Shown here one piece after another: positions 19,566 through 28,316 of a DNA stretch of 64,000 nt. Location: the NCBI RefSeq assembly GCF_016909075.1, contig NZ_JAFBFC010000004.1, positions 434,001 through 498,000 of the forward strand, given 5' to 3'. This DNA comes from Priestia iocasae. GTDB taxonomy: Bacteria > Bacillota > Bacilli > Bacillales > Bacillaceae_H. The notes beneath the pieces are model-generated. The model had not been told where the DNA came from. It made no database searches and was given only the letters and a program-made list of their open reading frames with translations. The translations under genes and the position numbers were made by a program. How positions within the stretch are numbered: the stretch's first letter is position 1; the number at the start of each line of letters is the position of its first letter.

Positions 19566-19598
19566 AAAAACCAGGGTGTCTTTACAACACTCCTGGTT
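19566..19598 (-). terminator. Terminator of the GspS-like/DUF350 operon
   Basis: Minus strand AACCAGGAGTGT / ACACCCTGGTT with one bulged base, followed by TTTTC, directly after the DUF4083 gene. Confidence 0.8.
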
Positions 19599-19601
19599 CT
19601 A

Positions 19602-19784
19602 TTAGTTATTTTCTTCTAGTTTTTTTAAAATTTCCTCTTGGTTTTGAATGATCTTTTGCTGCTGCTGTTTATGTCTTCTCTGGCTTTTTACAAAAGAAAA
19701 AATGAGGATAAAAACGGTCAAAAGCATCAATAATGAAAATAATTGAAACAACACATCTCCTAAATTGAACGAATTCACCTTCAT
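19602..19784 (-). CDS. DUF4083-like small membrane protein
   Basis: 60 residues: one transmembrane helix (about 11-30, LFQLFSLLMLLTVFILIFSF) then a basic, Gln-rich amphipathic tail (RRHKQQQQK...EEILKKLEENN) likely to form a short coiled coil in the cytoplasm. This plan matches DUF4083 proteins. It starts 5 bases after the DUF350 stop and is the last gene of the five-gene operon. Confidence 0.7.
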   Translation of the reverse strand: MKVNSFNLGDVLFQLFSLLMLLTVFILIFSFVKSQRRHKQQQQKIIQNQEEILKKLEENN

Positions 19785-19789
19785 TCCTC

Positions 19790-20206
19790 CTAATACGTTA
19801 AGCTACCGGCAACAATCAAACCAACAGCAATGGCTGAAGCGAACAACGTAAAACCTACTGCGATATTTCCTTCTTCTACTTTTTCTGACAGACTTGTTTT
19901 CGGGGTTAAAATGTATTCAATTATCCAGTAAGCCAAAACTTGAGTCACGATTCCAATTACTCCCCAAAGACAAGCATCTAGAAGATTGACGCTATTTCCC
20001 CAAACCGTATAAATCACAATTGCTAGCCCAATACCTTTCCCCCATAACTTTAAAGCAACGGCGATATTTCCTTTTTTAATTAATTCACGTTCGTTAAACT
20101 TTGTCGTTAATTCAAACACAATAATCCCTAAAAACAAAAGCAATAATCCTACTCCAACATGTGATAAAAAGCTAAAGAAGCTACTTTGATCAATAAACTC
20201 TGCCAC
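19790..20206 (-). CDS. DUF350 membrane protein (YjfL/UPF0719 family)
   Basis: 138 residues from a GTG at 20206 with AGGAGG 7 bases upstream; the nearby ATG is in another frame. Four hydrophobic helices arranged as two similar halves, each with a GNIAVA or GNIAVG motif (ELIKKGNIAVALKLWGKG and VEEGNIAVGFTLFAS), the hallmark of DUF350. In enterobacteria this family (YjfL) lies next to glutathionylspermidine-synthase-like genes, just as here. Its biochemical role is unknown; a membrane channel or scaffold is possible. Confidence 0.88.
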   Translation of the reverse strand: MAEFIDQSSFFSFLSHVGVGLLLLFLGIIVFELTTKFNERELIKKGNIAVALKLWGKGIGLAIVIYTVWGNSVNLLDACLWGVIGIVTQVLAYWIIEYILTPKTSLSEKVEEGNIAVGFTLFASAIAVGLIVAGSLTY

Positions 20207-20231
20207 ATTTTTTCCTCCTACTCTATAATCA

Positions 20232-21491
20232 TTACAATTTCTTTCGTCCAATTGGTAAAAAATATGAAGCGTTATCGGTGATTTGATTTCCAGCTCGCAC
20301 GCCAATGGCACTTGCTTTGCCATTAAGTAAAAAGCATCCATACATAAAATGTGCGCGTTTTTCTCCTTGCTCTGTCTGAATCGTATGGGTAGGCAACGAT
20401 ATGAATTGCTGAAAAATGGGTAAAGACGCCTTATACGTTTTCTGTTTATCTTCCCCAATTTTCACTCCATCTCCGTTATAAATTTCAACGGTATCTCCTT
20501 CTCTTCCAAATGACGGTTTCTTCACAAATGAATGCTGTTTATGTAAGAACGGCTCTGCATCTAAATACGTTGGTAAAAAATATGTTGAAATCCACGAATG
20601 TTCTTCTTCTGTGAAATAAGGATGCTTTTCTTCAAAAAGACCCCAAATAAGGGCTTGCACCGCTTTAGATTGCAACAAGAAGGCCGACGGAGGATTTAGC
20701 ATGACCAGCTTCTTCTCTTCTACCCATTTCATTAACAATTGACCTACTTTTTCATGTGTATACGGATCTTTATCATCCATTAAATGTTCAATGGGATACG
20801 TTTGTCGATAAAGAACATCCACTCGTTCACCATCTGAATCGTACAATCCTTCTTCTATTAGTAATTCATTACCTTCATAAATAGACTCTGATACGACACG
20901 CAATTTATCTAATGGAACGTATTTTGCATGTACATGAGAGAGTTTCATTAAATACATCGCTGTCCATTTATCTTCTTCATGATCACCATGTGACGAAAAC
21001 ACAACGTTCGGATATGTTGTACGGTTCAACGTATTATATGCTTGGAAAATTGCATGTTTCAGGGCTTCTGCTAATTGTTGCTCTTCTCCTTCATTTGGAT
21101 TACCAAAACCAAAGTGATGACATACATGATGATTTACATGAAAGGTTTCTTTTATAAAGGTAGGCGTATCAGCATTTAACTCTAATAACTTTATATCTGA
21201 GTCCGTTACGACAAAATCAAGGCGCGCAATCACACTTTCCCATTGAAAAAGTTGAAAGCGAATAAACGATAAGCTTTCATTAGGAAACCCAAGTGAGCGC
21301 AATGTGTCATCGTTAAGCTGTCTGAGTAAGTGAGCGGTTTTAAAGAAAAGGTGACCGACTCGATTAGCAGCGGAACGAATACGACAAATAACATCGTCTG
21401 TTTCTTCTTTTAAATCGTATAATGCATATTCGGTTTCGTATAAATCATGCCAAAAATGTTCGATACTTTGATAAAACGATTGCCGAGACAT
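20232..21491 (-). CDS. Glutathionylspermidine synthase-like ATP-grasp ligase (YgiC/YjfC type)
   Basis: 419 residues of the C-terminal ATP-grasp part of glutathionylspermidine synthase, without the amidase half. Motifs include ARLDFVVTDSDIKLLELNADTPT, where Arg, Asp, Glu and Asn line the ATP/Mg site, KPSFGREGDTV (nucleotide loop), and GVRAGNQITDNASYFLPI near the end. Such enzymes form amide bonds between an acidic peptide and an amine. Bacilli do not make glutathionylspermidine, so the true substrate is unknown. It sits 6 bases below the lipoprotein gene and 25 bases above DUF350. Confidence 0.88.
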   Translation of the reverse strand: MSRQSFYQSIEHFWHDLYETEYALYDLKEETDDVICRIRSAANRVGHLFFKTAHLLRQLNDDTLRSLGFPNESLSFIRFQLFQWESVIARLDFVVTDSDIKLLELNADTPTFIKETFHVNHHVCHHFGFGNPNEGEEQQLAEALKHAIFQAYNTLNRTTYPNVVFSSHGDHEEDKWTAMYLMKLSHVHAKYVPLDKLRVVSESIYEGNELLIEEGLYDSDGERVDVLYRQTYPIEHLMDDKDPYTHEKVGQLLMKWVEEKKLVMLNPPSAFLLQSKAVQALIWGLFEEKHPYFTEEEHSWISTYFLPTYLDAEPFLHKQHSFVKKPSFGREGDTVEIYNGDGVKIGEDKQKTYKASLPIFQQFISLPTHTIQTEQGEKRAHFMYGCFLLNGKASAIGVRAGNQITDNASYFLPIGRKKL

Positions 21492-21497
21492 CTACAC

Positions 21498-21812
21498 CTA
21501 GCCTCCAAATCCACCTTTTGTTCCACTTCCAATTCCCGATTTGTATTGACTTTGATAAGATTTAAAGGAAGAATCACTTTTAAGTGCATTTTTATTTTTG
21601 AAATAACGGCCTCCGAAATAAAAAAAGCCCGCTCGAGAAGAATGACTGTCATCGCAATAGTATGTGCCTGTTTCTTCGTCAAATTTCCAGTTATCGCATT
21701 CATCATCCTCTGGTTCTAGAGGTCGCTCAGCAGAATTGGAGCCACAGCCAACCATTGAAGTAACCATCATCGCTGCCAACACGCCTGTCATCATTTTTTT
21801 TGTTTGATTCAT
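21498..21812 (-). CDS. Gly/Ser-rich lipoprotein, YgiB/DUF1190-like
   Basis: 104 residues. Lipoprotein signal with lipobox MVGC (Cys at 23). The mature part has two Cys in ECDNWKFDEETGTYYCDD, then an aromatic patch GFFYFGGRYF, and ends in a flexible SGIGSGTKGGFGG tail. The layout resembles E. coli YgiB/YjfM, the lipoprotein partner of YgiC/YjfC. Sequence similarity is weak, so family membership is inference supported by position, 6 bases before the ATP-grasp gene. Confidence 0.65.
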   Translation of the reverse strand: MNQTKKMMTGVLAAMMVTSMVGCGSNSAERPLEPEDDECDNWKFDEETGTYYCDDSHSSRAGFFYFGGRYFKNKNALKSDSSFKSYQSQYKSGIGSGTKGGFGG

Positions 21813-21827
21813 TGTTCCCCCTCCTTA

Positions 21828-22289
21828 CTACTCAAACTTAAATCCCGTTTCAGTTACATATAACACATAAACCATTCGATCTTCATCCATTTCTGCCGAA
21901 TCTCTTTCCCATTCTTTTCGGTTTACATACGTATACACTGCACCGATAAAAGATAGAACCTCTAAATGCGTACGCATGTATTTTGTTGTAATAACGGGAT
22001 GATTTTGTCGCGCATTGAACGCTCGTACTTCTACTTTAATGGAATGACGACTTTCTGGGTCTTCTTTTTCTTTTGGATGATGCTCATACTCATCCACATA
22101 GATAATATGTAGATCATCTTCAACTGCCGATGAACGTTGCTTATAAGTGACGCCTTCTTTTACATAAAACTCACATTCTCTTCTTGCTAAAATTTGCTCA
22201 AGTTCAATGTGTTCGTAATGATATAGAGGCACATATTCATCTTTTCCTTTTAATAACCGATATTCGAGAACCACTGAACTATTTCCCAT
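21828..22289 (-). CDS. Hypothetical protein, first gene of the GspS-like operon
   Basis: 153 residues, soluble, no signal or transmembrane helix, rich in Glu, Tyr and His (EEYEHHPKEKEDPESRH region). I do not recognise a family. It begins behind GAAAGGAG and the ATG lies about 27 bases after the predicted start point of an ECF-type promoter. It is 15 bases upstream of the lipoprotein gene, so it is probably a dedicated part of the same system, perhaps its regulator or substrate-carrying protein. Confidence 0.7.
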   Translation of the reverse strand: MGNSSVVLEYRLLKGKDEYVPLYHYEHIELEQILARRECEFYVKEGVTYKQRSSAVEDDLHIIYVDEYEHHPKEKEDPESRHSIKVEVRAFNARQNHPVITTKYMRTHLEVLSFIGAVYTYVNRKEWERDSAEMDEDRMVYVLYVTETGFKFE

Positions 22290-22322
22290 CTCTTATTCTC
22301 CTTTCCAACTATCACCTTATGT

Positions 22323-22350
22323 ATTACGTGTCGTCGTTGAAAAAGTTCCC
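22323..22350 (-). promoter_or_regulatory. ECF-sigma-type promoter of the GspS-like/DUF350 operon
   Basis: Minus strand GGGAAC, 16-base spacer, CGTAAT. This keeps the AAC and CGTA cores and exact spacing of the SigW consensus TGAAAC-N16-CGTA. It predicts an mRNA start near 22316, 27 bases before the first ATG. Confidence 0.5.
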
Positions 22351-22381
22351 TCGTTTATTGTAAAAGATAGGAAACAAAAAG

Positions 22382-22434
22382 AAAAGAGGGTGACTCAAAA
22401 GCAGATAAACGCTCTTTTTGAATCACCCTCTTTG
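22382..22434 (-). terminator. Terminator of the cyanophycinase-like gene
   Basis: Stem AAAGAGGGTGACTCAAAA / TTTTTGAATCACCCTCTTT with one mismatch; long and GC-containing, directly after the stop. Confidence 0.88.
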
Positions 22435-22436
22435 TT

Positions 22437-24968
22437 TTATTTAATCGTTACAGTCACTGGTGTTATATCTAATGATACATTCACAACAGAGTAGTCATCT
22501 TTTTGACCGTCTGTATATGCCCAATAGCCGTTTGTTTTATCTGTTTTTCTAAATAACAACTCAAATCCTTTTCCATCTTTGAAGCTATAACTTTTCACGC
22601 TTTCTTCTCCTGCATTATCAACAAGATTGTATGCTAAAAACTTACTTAATACTCCATGTCCGCTTAATACACCTGAATGAGGTGGTACTTTCGAATTTCC
22701 ATACTCGTATCCTTTTGTTTCTACTTTTTTATCATTGATTGCCAATTCTTTTGTTTCAAGATTTAATTGATCGCCTTGTGTAATCCATGATAAAACAATG
22801 TTTTTGTACTCGCTTTGTCCTGCATGTTCAGTTGTTTGTTGTTTTGATAAATCGACTAGCGTTACGCCTCCACGACCTACTACTTCCACTTTCTTTTGTT
22901 CATTGTATACAACCATTGCTGTATCTTCATCAATTCCATATGAAAGTTTTGCTTTGTCTCCCGTTTCTTGAGACACTGCAATTAAACGACCAAGGCGCGC
23001 TTTATTGTCAAAATGCTGATCGATGATTCCGTGCTCAAAAAACCCTAATCCTCTCTCTAAGTAGCCTGGTCCACCCTCTTGCTGAAGCATTCCGTCATAC
23101 GTTGCTGTAAAACCTGATGCAAGCGTATCGTAACTTCCTCCTCCTGCAATCATCACTTCACTCATAATGGCAGCGCCCGCACTAGTACCACCAAGGACCG
23201 CTCCGTTACGGTACATAGCCCAAATGGCATCTAGTACTTTTGAGTTTGTTCCATCTTCCTTTAAAAGAGAAGCAGTAATTTTCGTTTGATCTCCACCAAC
23301 AAACCAGATGCCATCTAGTTTACTGATTTTTTCGGCAAGCTCTGGATTGTGCTTATTTTCAACCCATTTTGACTCATCTTCCTCTGTTCCTTTGTAGTTC
23401 GTCACTGATAATGGTAAAATCTCAATATTTTCAGCTTTCATTCCATATTGAGTTAGATCTTTTTTAAAGGACTCTGACGACTTTAAGCTTGAACTTGCTG
23501 CTGGGATAATTCCAACTTTTGATTCTTTTCCTTTTGTTGATAGTTCAATAAATTTTTCATACACAGCGGCATTACTACTTCCTAATGCGCCTCCTGCAAT
23601 GACTAAGTTGCCTTTTACAGGCTGCTCTCGATTAATGACAGGTGGGATAAAGGTTGATTGCTTGTAATCCGTAAATTGCTTTTTATTTTCTGTAAATGTA
23701 ATGGTTTTTGGTTCCACGTCCATTGCCACATTCACAAAAGAATAGTCATCTTTTTGACCATCTTTGTATCCCCAATAACCATTTGTTTTGTCTGTTTTTC
23801 TAAATGTAAGCTGAAAACCTGAACCGGTACTATCGTATAAGTAGCTTTTTACTTCTTTTGTTGTTTTGTTGTCAACTAATGAATAGGAAAGGTATTCTTT
23901 TAAACGTCCATACGATGTAAAGACTCCTGTTGCTTCTAACGGTTTAAAATCATAATACTCATAGCCTTTTGTTTCATCTTTATGGCCACTAATAGTAAAT
24001 TGCTTTGTTTGTACATTCAGTTCATCGCCTTCAACAAGATGACTAATGTAAACATCCTTTAAATTGGCTTTTCCTGCTTTCCCTTGTTTCACTTGTGTCA
24101 TATCCACAATTGATACACCGCTTCTTCCAACAACTTTTACTTTTTTCTCCTTATTATTCACAACAAGTGCTGTATCTTCATCTACACCGTACGCGAAGTT
24201 TTGTTGATCGCTTTTTGGTTGTTTTAAAGCCGTCATCACTAAACGGCCTAGGCGCGCTCTTTCATCAAAATGCTGATCGACTATTCCATATTGAAAGAAT
24301 CCTAGACCCTTTTCAATATATACAGGTGCATACTCGTCACTAGATCCTTGGATATCTTTATAGACAAACTCATTATGAAAACCACCAAGACTATCTCCTC
24401 CAGTAATCATTACGTCACTCATAACGGCTGCCCCAGCACTGGTTCCACCTATGACTGCACCTTTTCGGTAAATGTCCCAAATGGCTTGTAACGCTAAAGT
24501 TTGTCTACCATTTCTCTTTAACAGAGTATTTGTAATTCGTAATTGATCGCCACCGACAAACCAAATCGCACTAAGTCCTTTTATCTGCTTCGCAAGTTTA
24601 GGGCTGTAAGCATTTAAGCGCCATTTGGATTCATCCTCTTCCGTTCCTTTATAATCACGGTTTGCAAGCGGTAGAATTTGAATTTGCTCTTCGCTTAATC
24701 CGTATGACAACAAATCCTTTTTAAATGCTTCCGAAGATTTTAACGAGCTACTTGCTGCAGGAATAATTCCTACTTTCGCTTTCTTGTTTCCACCTGCTAG
24801 TTTAATAAACTCTTCATAAACTCCTTTGTTACTACTTCCTAATGCACCTCCAGCTATAACTAGATTTCCTTTAATGTCTTCTTCTTTCTTTTTGGCTTGT
24901 CCAATTGATGGAAACCATAGGGTGCTTACTAATACAATGACTGTCAACATGATGCCCCATTTTTTCAT
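22437..24968 (-). CDS. Secreted tandem cyanophycinase-like (peptidase S51) protein
   Basis: 843 residues with an N-terminal signal peptide (1-25, ending IGQA) and two full S51 domains, about 33-430 and 452-843. Each begins GNLVIAGGALGSSN and has AAVMSD-type nucleophile elbow GGTSAGAA (Ser177 and Ser596), GGDQ, and DQHFD (His233 and His652). Corresponding residues are exactly 419 apart. Each domain also has a C-terminal beta extension ending TNGYWG/AYxDGQKDDYS. Cyanophycinases cut beta-Asp-Arg dipeptides from cyanophycin. A secreted double enzyme suggests scavenging of external polymer or beta-aspartyl peptides. It is monocistronic. Confidence 0.92.
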   Translation of the reverse strand: MKKWGIMLTVIVLVSTLWFPSIGQAKKKEEDIKGNLVIAGGALGSSNKGVYEEFIKLAGGNKKAKVGIIPAASSSLKSSEAFKKDLLSYGLSEEQIQILPLANRDYKGTEEDESKWRLNAYSPKLAKQIKGLSAIWFVGGDQLRITNTLLKRNGRQTLALQAIWDIYRKGAVIGGTSAGAAVMSDVMITGGDSLGGFHNEFVYKDIQGSSDEYAPVYIEKGLGFFQYGIVDQHFDERARLGRLVMTALKQPKSDQQNFAYGVDEDTALVVNNKEKKVKVVGRSGVSIVDMTQVKQGKAGKANLKDVYISHLVEGDELNVQTKQFTISGHKDETKGYEYYDFKPLEATGVFTSYGRLKEYLSYSLVDNKTTKEVKSYLYDSTGSGFQLTFRKTDKTNGYWGYKDGQKDDYSFVNVAMDVEPKTITFTENKKQFTDYKQSTFIPPVINREQPVKGNLVIAGGALGSSNAAVYEKFIELSTKGKESKVGIIPAASSSLKSSESFKKDLTQYGMKAENIEILPLSVTNYKGTEEDESKWVENKHNPELAEKISKLDGIWFVGGDQTKITASLLKEDGTNSKVLDAIWAMYRNGAVLGGTSAGAAIMSEVMIAGGGSYDTLASGFTATYDGMLQQEGGPGYLERGLGFFEHGIIDQHFDNKARLGRLIAVSQETGDKAKLSYGIDEDTAMVVYNEQKKVEVVGRGGVTLVDLSKQQTTEHAGQSEYKNIVLSWITQGDQLNLETKELAINDKKVETKGYEYGNSKVPPHSGVLSGHGVLSKFLAYNLVDNAGEESVKSYSFKDGKGFELLFRKTDKTNGYWAYTDGQKDDYSVVNVSLDITPVTVTIK

Positions 24969-25122
24969 ACTTCCTCTCCTCTTTCACAATTATTTTTTCG
25001 TCATTCTCTTGTATAAACACGGTCCCCTTTTTTATCATAGTGAAAATACATAATAGAGAATCTAGTAAACTATTCTGCAAGTTTCGTGCCAAACAAAAAA
25101 GATTGAATCATCAGAACAATCA

Positions 25123-25159
25123 ATCAAAAACCTATCCTTATAAGGTGTTTTTGGTTGAT
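25123..25159 (-). terminator. Hairpin downstream of small membrane protein gene
   Basis: ATCAAAAACCT / AGGTGTTTTTGGTTGAT imperfect stem. It may end the transcript of the gene at 25.3-25.7 kb after the repeat at 25.2 kb. Confidence 0.5.
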
Positions 25160-25211
25160 ATAAAACACATTATTTGACCCTATACAGCCATTTTAAAAAG
25201 AGCTATAACGC

Positions 25212-25271
25212 GCAACATCCCCTGCCAATCGCTCCATTTCATTGGAATTCATCGGCAAGGGATGCTGTTGG
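25212..25271. repeat. Dispersed hairpin repeat, family B, copy 1
   Basis: CAACATCCCCTGCC at the left and GGCAAGGGATGCTGTTG at the right, about 60 bp apart end to end. Ends match copies at 38.6, 42.8 and 49.9 kb. Confidence 0.7.
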
Positions 25272-25296
25272 ATAAATAAATTCAATTGTTCATTAC

Positions 25297-25743
25297 TTAT
25301 TCATTGAGCGCTTCATATCCACCTGTAAATGGATCAAAGATATATTGAATGGTTGTTTCTTCATCTCGTATCACTTTGTATAAATAGTAGTAATGATTCT
25401 CTTCATCTTTATGTACATTTTTATGCTCTTCAAACTCGGTTAAGAGTAACTTTTCTCGCTTAGCAATTATGGCCTTTGCTTCCGAGTATGAATAGAGTGG
25501 CAAATTTCCCGTATATACAACAGGAACAAAAATGATAATAAAAATAGCAGCCGTAATGGAAACTTGTTTCACAACTCGCATCATGCGCTTTGTTCGCTTT
25601 GACAAAAAGATTGATAATAAAATGACGACAATGAGTGGAAACATATAAAACTGAATGGCAGGGATATTAACAAAAATCGGCCTATTTACAAATAGATACA
25701 CAATTTCAATGACTGCTACAAATACAATTAAAAAATAAATCAC
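25297..25743 (-). CDS. Hypothetical membrane protein
   Basis: 148 residues. Three hydrophobic helices (about 2-18, 29-48, 64-84) are followed by a soluble C-terminal domain with EEHKNVHKDEENHYYYLYKVIRDE and ending FDPFTGGYEALNE, which looks like a small extracytoplasmic PepSY-like beta domain. I do not recognise a named family. No partner genes are nearby. Confidence 0.65.
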   Translation of the reverse strand: MIYFLIVFVAVIEIVYLFVNRPIFVNIPAIQFYMFPLIVVILLSIFLSKRTKRMMRVVKQVSITAAIFIIIFVPVVYTGNLPLYSYSEAKAIIAKREKLLLTEFEEHKNVHKDEENHYYYLYKVIRDEETTIQYIFDPFTGGYEALNE

Positions 25744-25895
25744 TTGCTTATTTACACCTCTACCTGTCTCTTCATTCGTTTGATGACTCTATTGTAGCAT
25801 ATTTTTATGATTAAATAGAAAAAGAGCACAACAAAACAATACCTCTTGTTTATCAGCTACGAAAACCTGATAAACAAGAGGCTATTTTAAACGTT

Positions 25896-27017
25896 TTACT
25901 CCAATTGTTTCCATTCATCTTGCTCTTTCTCTTTCATAATTGACCATAGCTCTCGAGGAATATGTCGATGATGCGGAGTAGAATCCATGCTTGTCTTAAT
26001 GGAATATTCTTCGCTATGTCTTACTTTCGTCATCCACTTTGGTTCAAGAACTAGTTCCGTCCCCATTGTTACAAGGGAAAGCCCTGTTCTTAGTGCATCC
26101 ACCACATTATCCGGTGTTCGCAGATTACCTCCACTTATGATTGGAATTCGATTATTAATGTGCTTGACAATAGCTGGTACAAGCTGAGCTTCTCCCTCTT
26201 TATGTCGATAGGCTTGTTGCCAAAGGTCATCCATGTGAAGCCTCACATAGTCTACTCCCTCTTGGATAAGCAAATCAATGAATTCCAACGTATGTTCAAT
26301 TGTATTTCCTTGGTACCCTTTTTCCTCAGGTGCTAATGAATAACCAATTAGAAATGGCTTATGTGTAGTTGCTTTTACGGTGTAAGTAACAGCCCGAATG
26401 ACATCGAGCGGAAAAGTCATGCGATTTTCTACCGTGCCACCCCAGCGATCACGACGACTGTTTGCTTGTTTAGAGGTGAATTGTTGCAACAAATGACCAT
26501 TGGCTCCATCAAGTTCAACTCCATCAAATCTTGCTTCAATGGCTCTTCTTGTGGCATTAGCAAACGCCTGACAAACAACTTTTATATCTGTTTCGTCCAT
26601 TTGTTGAGGTCTCTTCCCTCGTCTTACAGATGAAATAGCACTAGGAGCCAACGCCTTTGCTCCTTCTTTCATCATTTCTACGCAATGTCTGCCTCCATGT
26701 GAAAGTTGTAAAATAGAGCGCGCTCCTTTTTTTTCAATCACATTCGATAACTCATTTAATCCGCGGAGCAGTTTATCTTCATGTATACCCATTTGTTTTT
26801 TGGCTACTTTGCCACTTTCCATCACGTAAGCAGGACCGACAATGATCGCAGATAGGCCGTCTGCTCGTTCACGATAAAAATCGATCTCAACGTCAGACAC
26901 TTCGCCATTTTCGTGAGAAGCATATGTTAGCATGGGTGCCATCATAACGCGACTTTTTAATTCAATACCGTTAAGAAACTTAAAGTGTTTAAATAGACGT
27001 TCATATTTACTATTCAT
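25896..27017 (-). CDS. NADH:flavin oxidoreductase, old yellow enzyme family
   Basis: 373-residue TIM-barrel FMN enzyme. Motifs: SRVMMAPMLTYAS near the N-terminus, LSHGGRH (active-site/FMN region), ARFDGVELDGANGHLLQQFTS with the conserved H-L-L-Q-F core, and NRMTFPLDVIRAV. It reduces activated double bonds or related substrates using NAD(P)H. No 4Fe-4S extension is present, so it belongs to the short OYE-like group. Monocistronic; physiological substrate unknown. Confidence 0.9.
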   Translation of the reverse strand: MNSKYERLFKHFKFLNGIELKSRVMMAPMLTYASHENGEVSDVEIDFYRERADGLSAIIVGPAYVMESGKVAKKQMGIHEDKLLRGLNELSNVIEKKGARSILQLSHGGRHCVEMMKEGAKALAPSAISSVRRGKRPQQMDETDIKVVCQAFANATRRAIEARFDGVELDGANGHLLQQFTSKQANSRRDRWGGTVENRMTFPLDVIRAVTYTVKATTHKPFLIGYSLAPEEKGYQGNTIEHTLEFIDLLIQEGVDYVRLHMDDLWQQAYRHKEGEAQLVPAIVKHINNRIPIISGGNLRTPDNVVDALRTGLSLVTMGTELVLEPKWMTKVRHSEEYSIKTSMDSTPHHRHIPRELWSIMKEKEQDEWKQLE

Positions 27018-27083
27018 CTAGACGCTCACTCCTTTTTCTATAGATTGACCATTCTAAAAAGGATTTACGCTCAAACAGATGAA

Positions 27084-27746
27084 TTATCGAATGGAAAGAA
27101 CAGCGAATGTATCTTTAGTGAATGTAATGTTTAATTCTTTACCTGACTGTTTTTGATAATCTAATGCTTTTCCAAATGGTACTTTTAAGACAACTGGTTC
27201 GCCGCATTTATTTAACACTTCAATGCTTGTGCTGTCCACTGCACCTATCGTAGTAAATGTTTCGGTTTTCGCTTGAACCGGAATGATTAGCTTTTGACCT
27301 ATAAGAATAAAATCTTTATCTGTATTGTTTGCATGCTTAATTGCGCTCACACTCGTCCCAAAACGCTTCGCTACACTCCATAACGTATCGCCACCAACGA
27401 CTGTATACTCTGGCAGATTGATTACCTTTTTCTCTTGATCGATTAAATGAGCAGCAGGCACAGCTAGATCCATCCCCGTGCGAATAAAGTCAGACGTTAA
27501 TCCATTCGCATTTTTTAATTGCTCAACCGTTACGTTATACTTTTTTGCTAATGAATAAAGTGTATCGCCATTTTTAATTGTGTATGTATCACTACAAGCA
27601 GCTACTTTCACCGAGTTAACATTCATGAATGCAGCTCCCATCACTGCTACACAAGCCATTGTTGTTACTTTTCCTGCTTTCTTCTTACGCTTTATCGCTC
27701 TTTTTTTTGCTATAGCTTCTTTTCTAGTCATTGTAATTTCTGTCAT
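27084..27746 (-). CDS. Protein with two LysM domains and an N-terminal membrane/signal segment
   Basis: 220 residues from the ATG at 27746 (AAAGGGGA 9 bases upstream). A very basic N-terminus (RKEAIAKKRAIKRKKKAGK) precedes a hydrophobic segment (about 30-45) and then two LysM repeats: TYTIKNGDTLYSLAKKYNVTV and TVVGGDTLWSVAKRFGTSV. The last 60 residues form a small beta-rich domain without catalytic motif. It should bind peptidoglycan at the cell surface or spore; no hydrolase domain is present. Confidence 0.85.
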   Translation of the reverse strand: MTEITMTRKEAIAKKRAIKRKKKAGKVTTMACVAVMGAAFMNVNSVKVAACSDTYTIKNGDTLYSLAKKYNVTVEQLKNANGLTSDFIRTGMDLAVPAAHLIDQEKKVINLPEYTVVGGDTLWSVAKRFGTSVSAIKHANNTDKDFILIGQKLIIPVQAKTETFTTIGAVDSTSIEVLNKCGEPVVLKVPFGKALDYQKQSGKELNITFTKDTFAVLSIR

Positions 27747-28270
27747 GATTCTGTTTCCCCTTTTTGGTCTAAAGTACGTCAATTTCTCATTCACCTAATA
27801 AAATTGTAAAAAAATAATCAATAAATCCATTAATAGGTTTTATAAGAATGTATTTCCATAACTGATAGCGAGAATCATTATAGCAAATCCATTTTTGACA
27901 GAATATACGAGAAAGGATTTATTTAGGGAAACTTTTTCTTTATTATTCCAATATAACAAAATATTTCTTGTACATACAAAATCATGACTTTCATCATATT
28001 AATTGTGATAAATTGGTTATGTTTTTCGTTCAACTAATCATCTTTCTGAAAAATCTCTCTGAATCATACATGCAAGGTCCTAGTTAATAAAAATGACCAA
28101 ATGTTTAATTTGTGGGATAATACGGAAAAAAATAAGCTTTTAAACCTATTTTTAATCTGAAACTATTACACCATAAAATAAAGATATATCTTATCTACAA
28201 CTTTTCATAAAAGAAAGAACTAGGGAGATATATGGAGTATCATTTCATACCTTTTTGCTCAACAAAGACA
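27747..28270. other. Long AT-rich intergenic region
   Basis: About 520 bases between the LysM gene start and the end of the next minus-strand gene. I find no credible reading frame, repeat or structured RNA here. Confidence 0.45.
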
Positions 28271-28308
28271 AAAAAAGAGCAATCCTTGGTGCAGAATTGC
28301 CCTTTTTT
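28271..28308 (-). terminator. Terminator of MBL-fold gene
   Basis: Minus strand GGGCAAT / ATTGCTC stem (one G-U pair) followed by seven T's. Confidence 0.7.
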
Positions 28309-28316
28309 ATCTTATT

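Noticed and set aside
28093-28143. Short frame MTKCLICG with a CxxC
   Set aside because: No ribosome site and only 16 codons; a CxxC alone is weak evidence.
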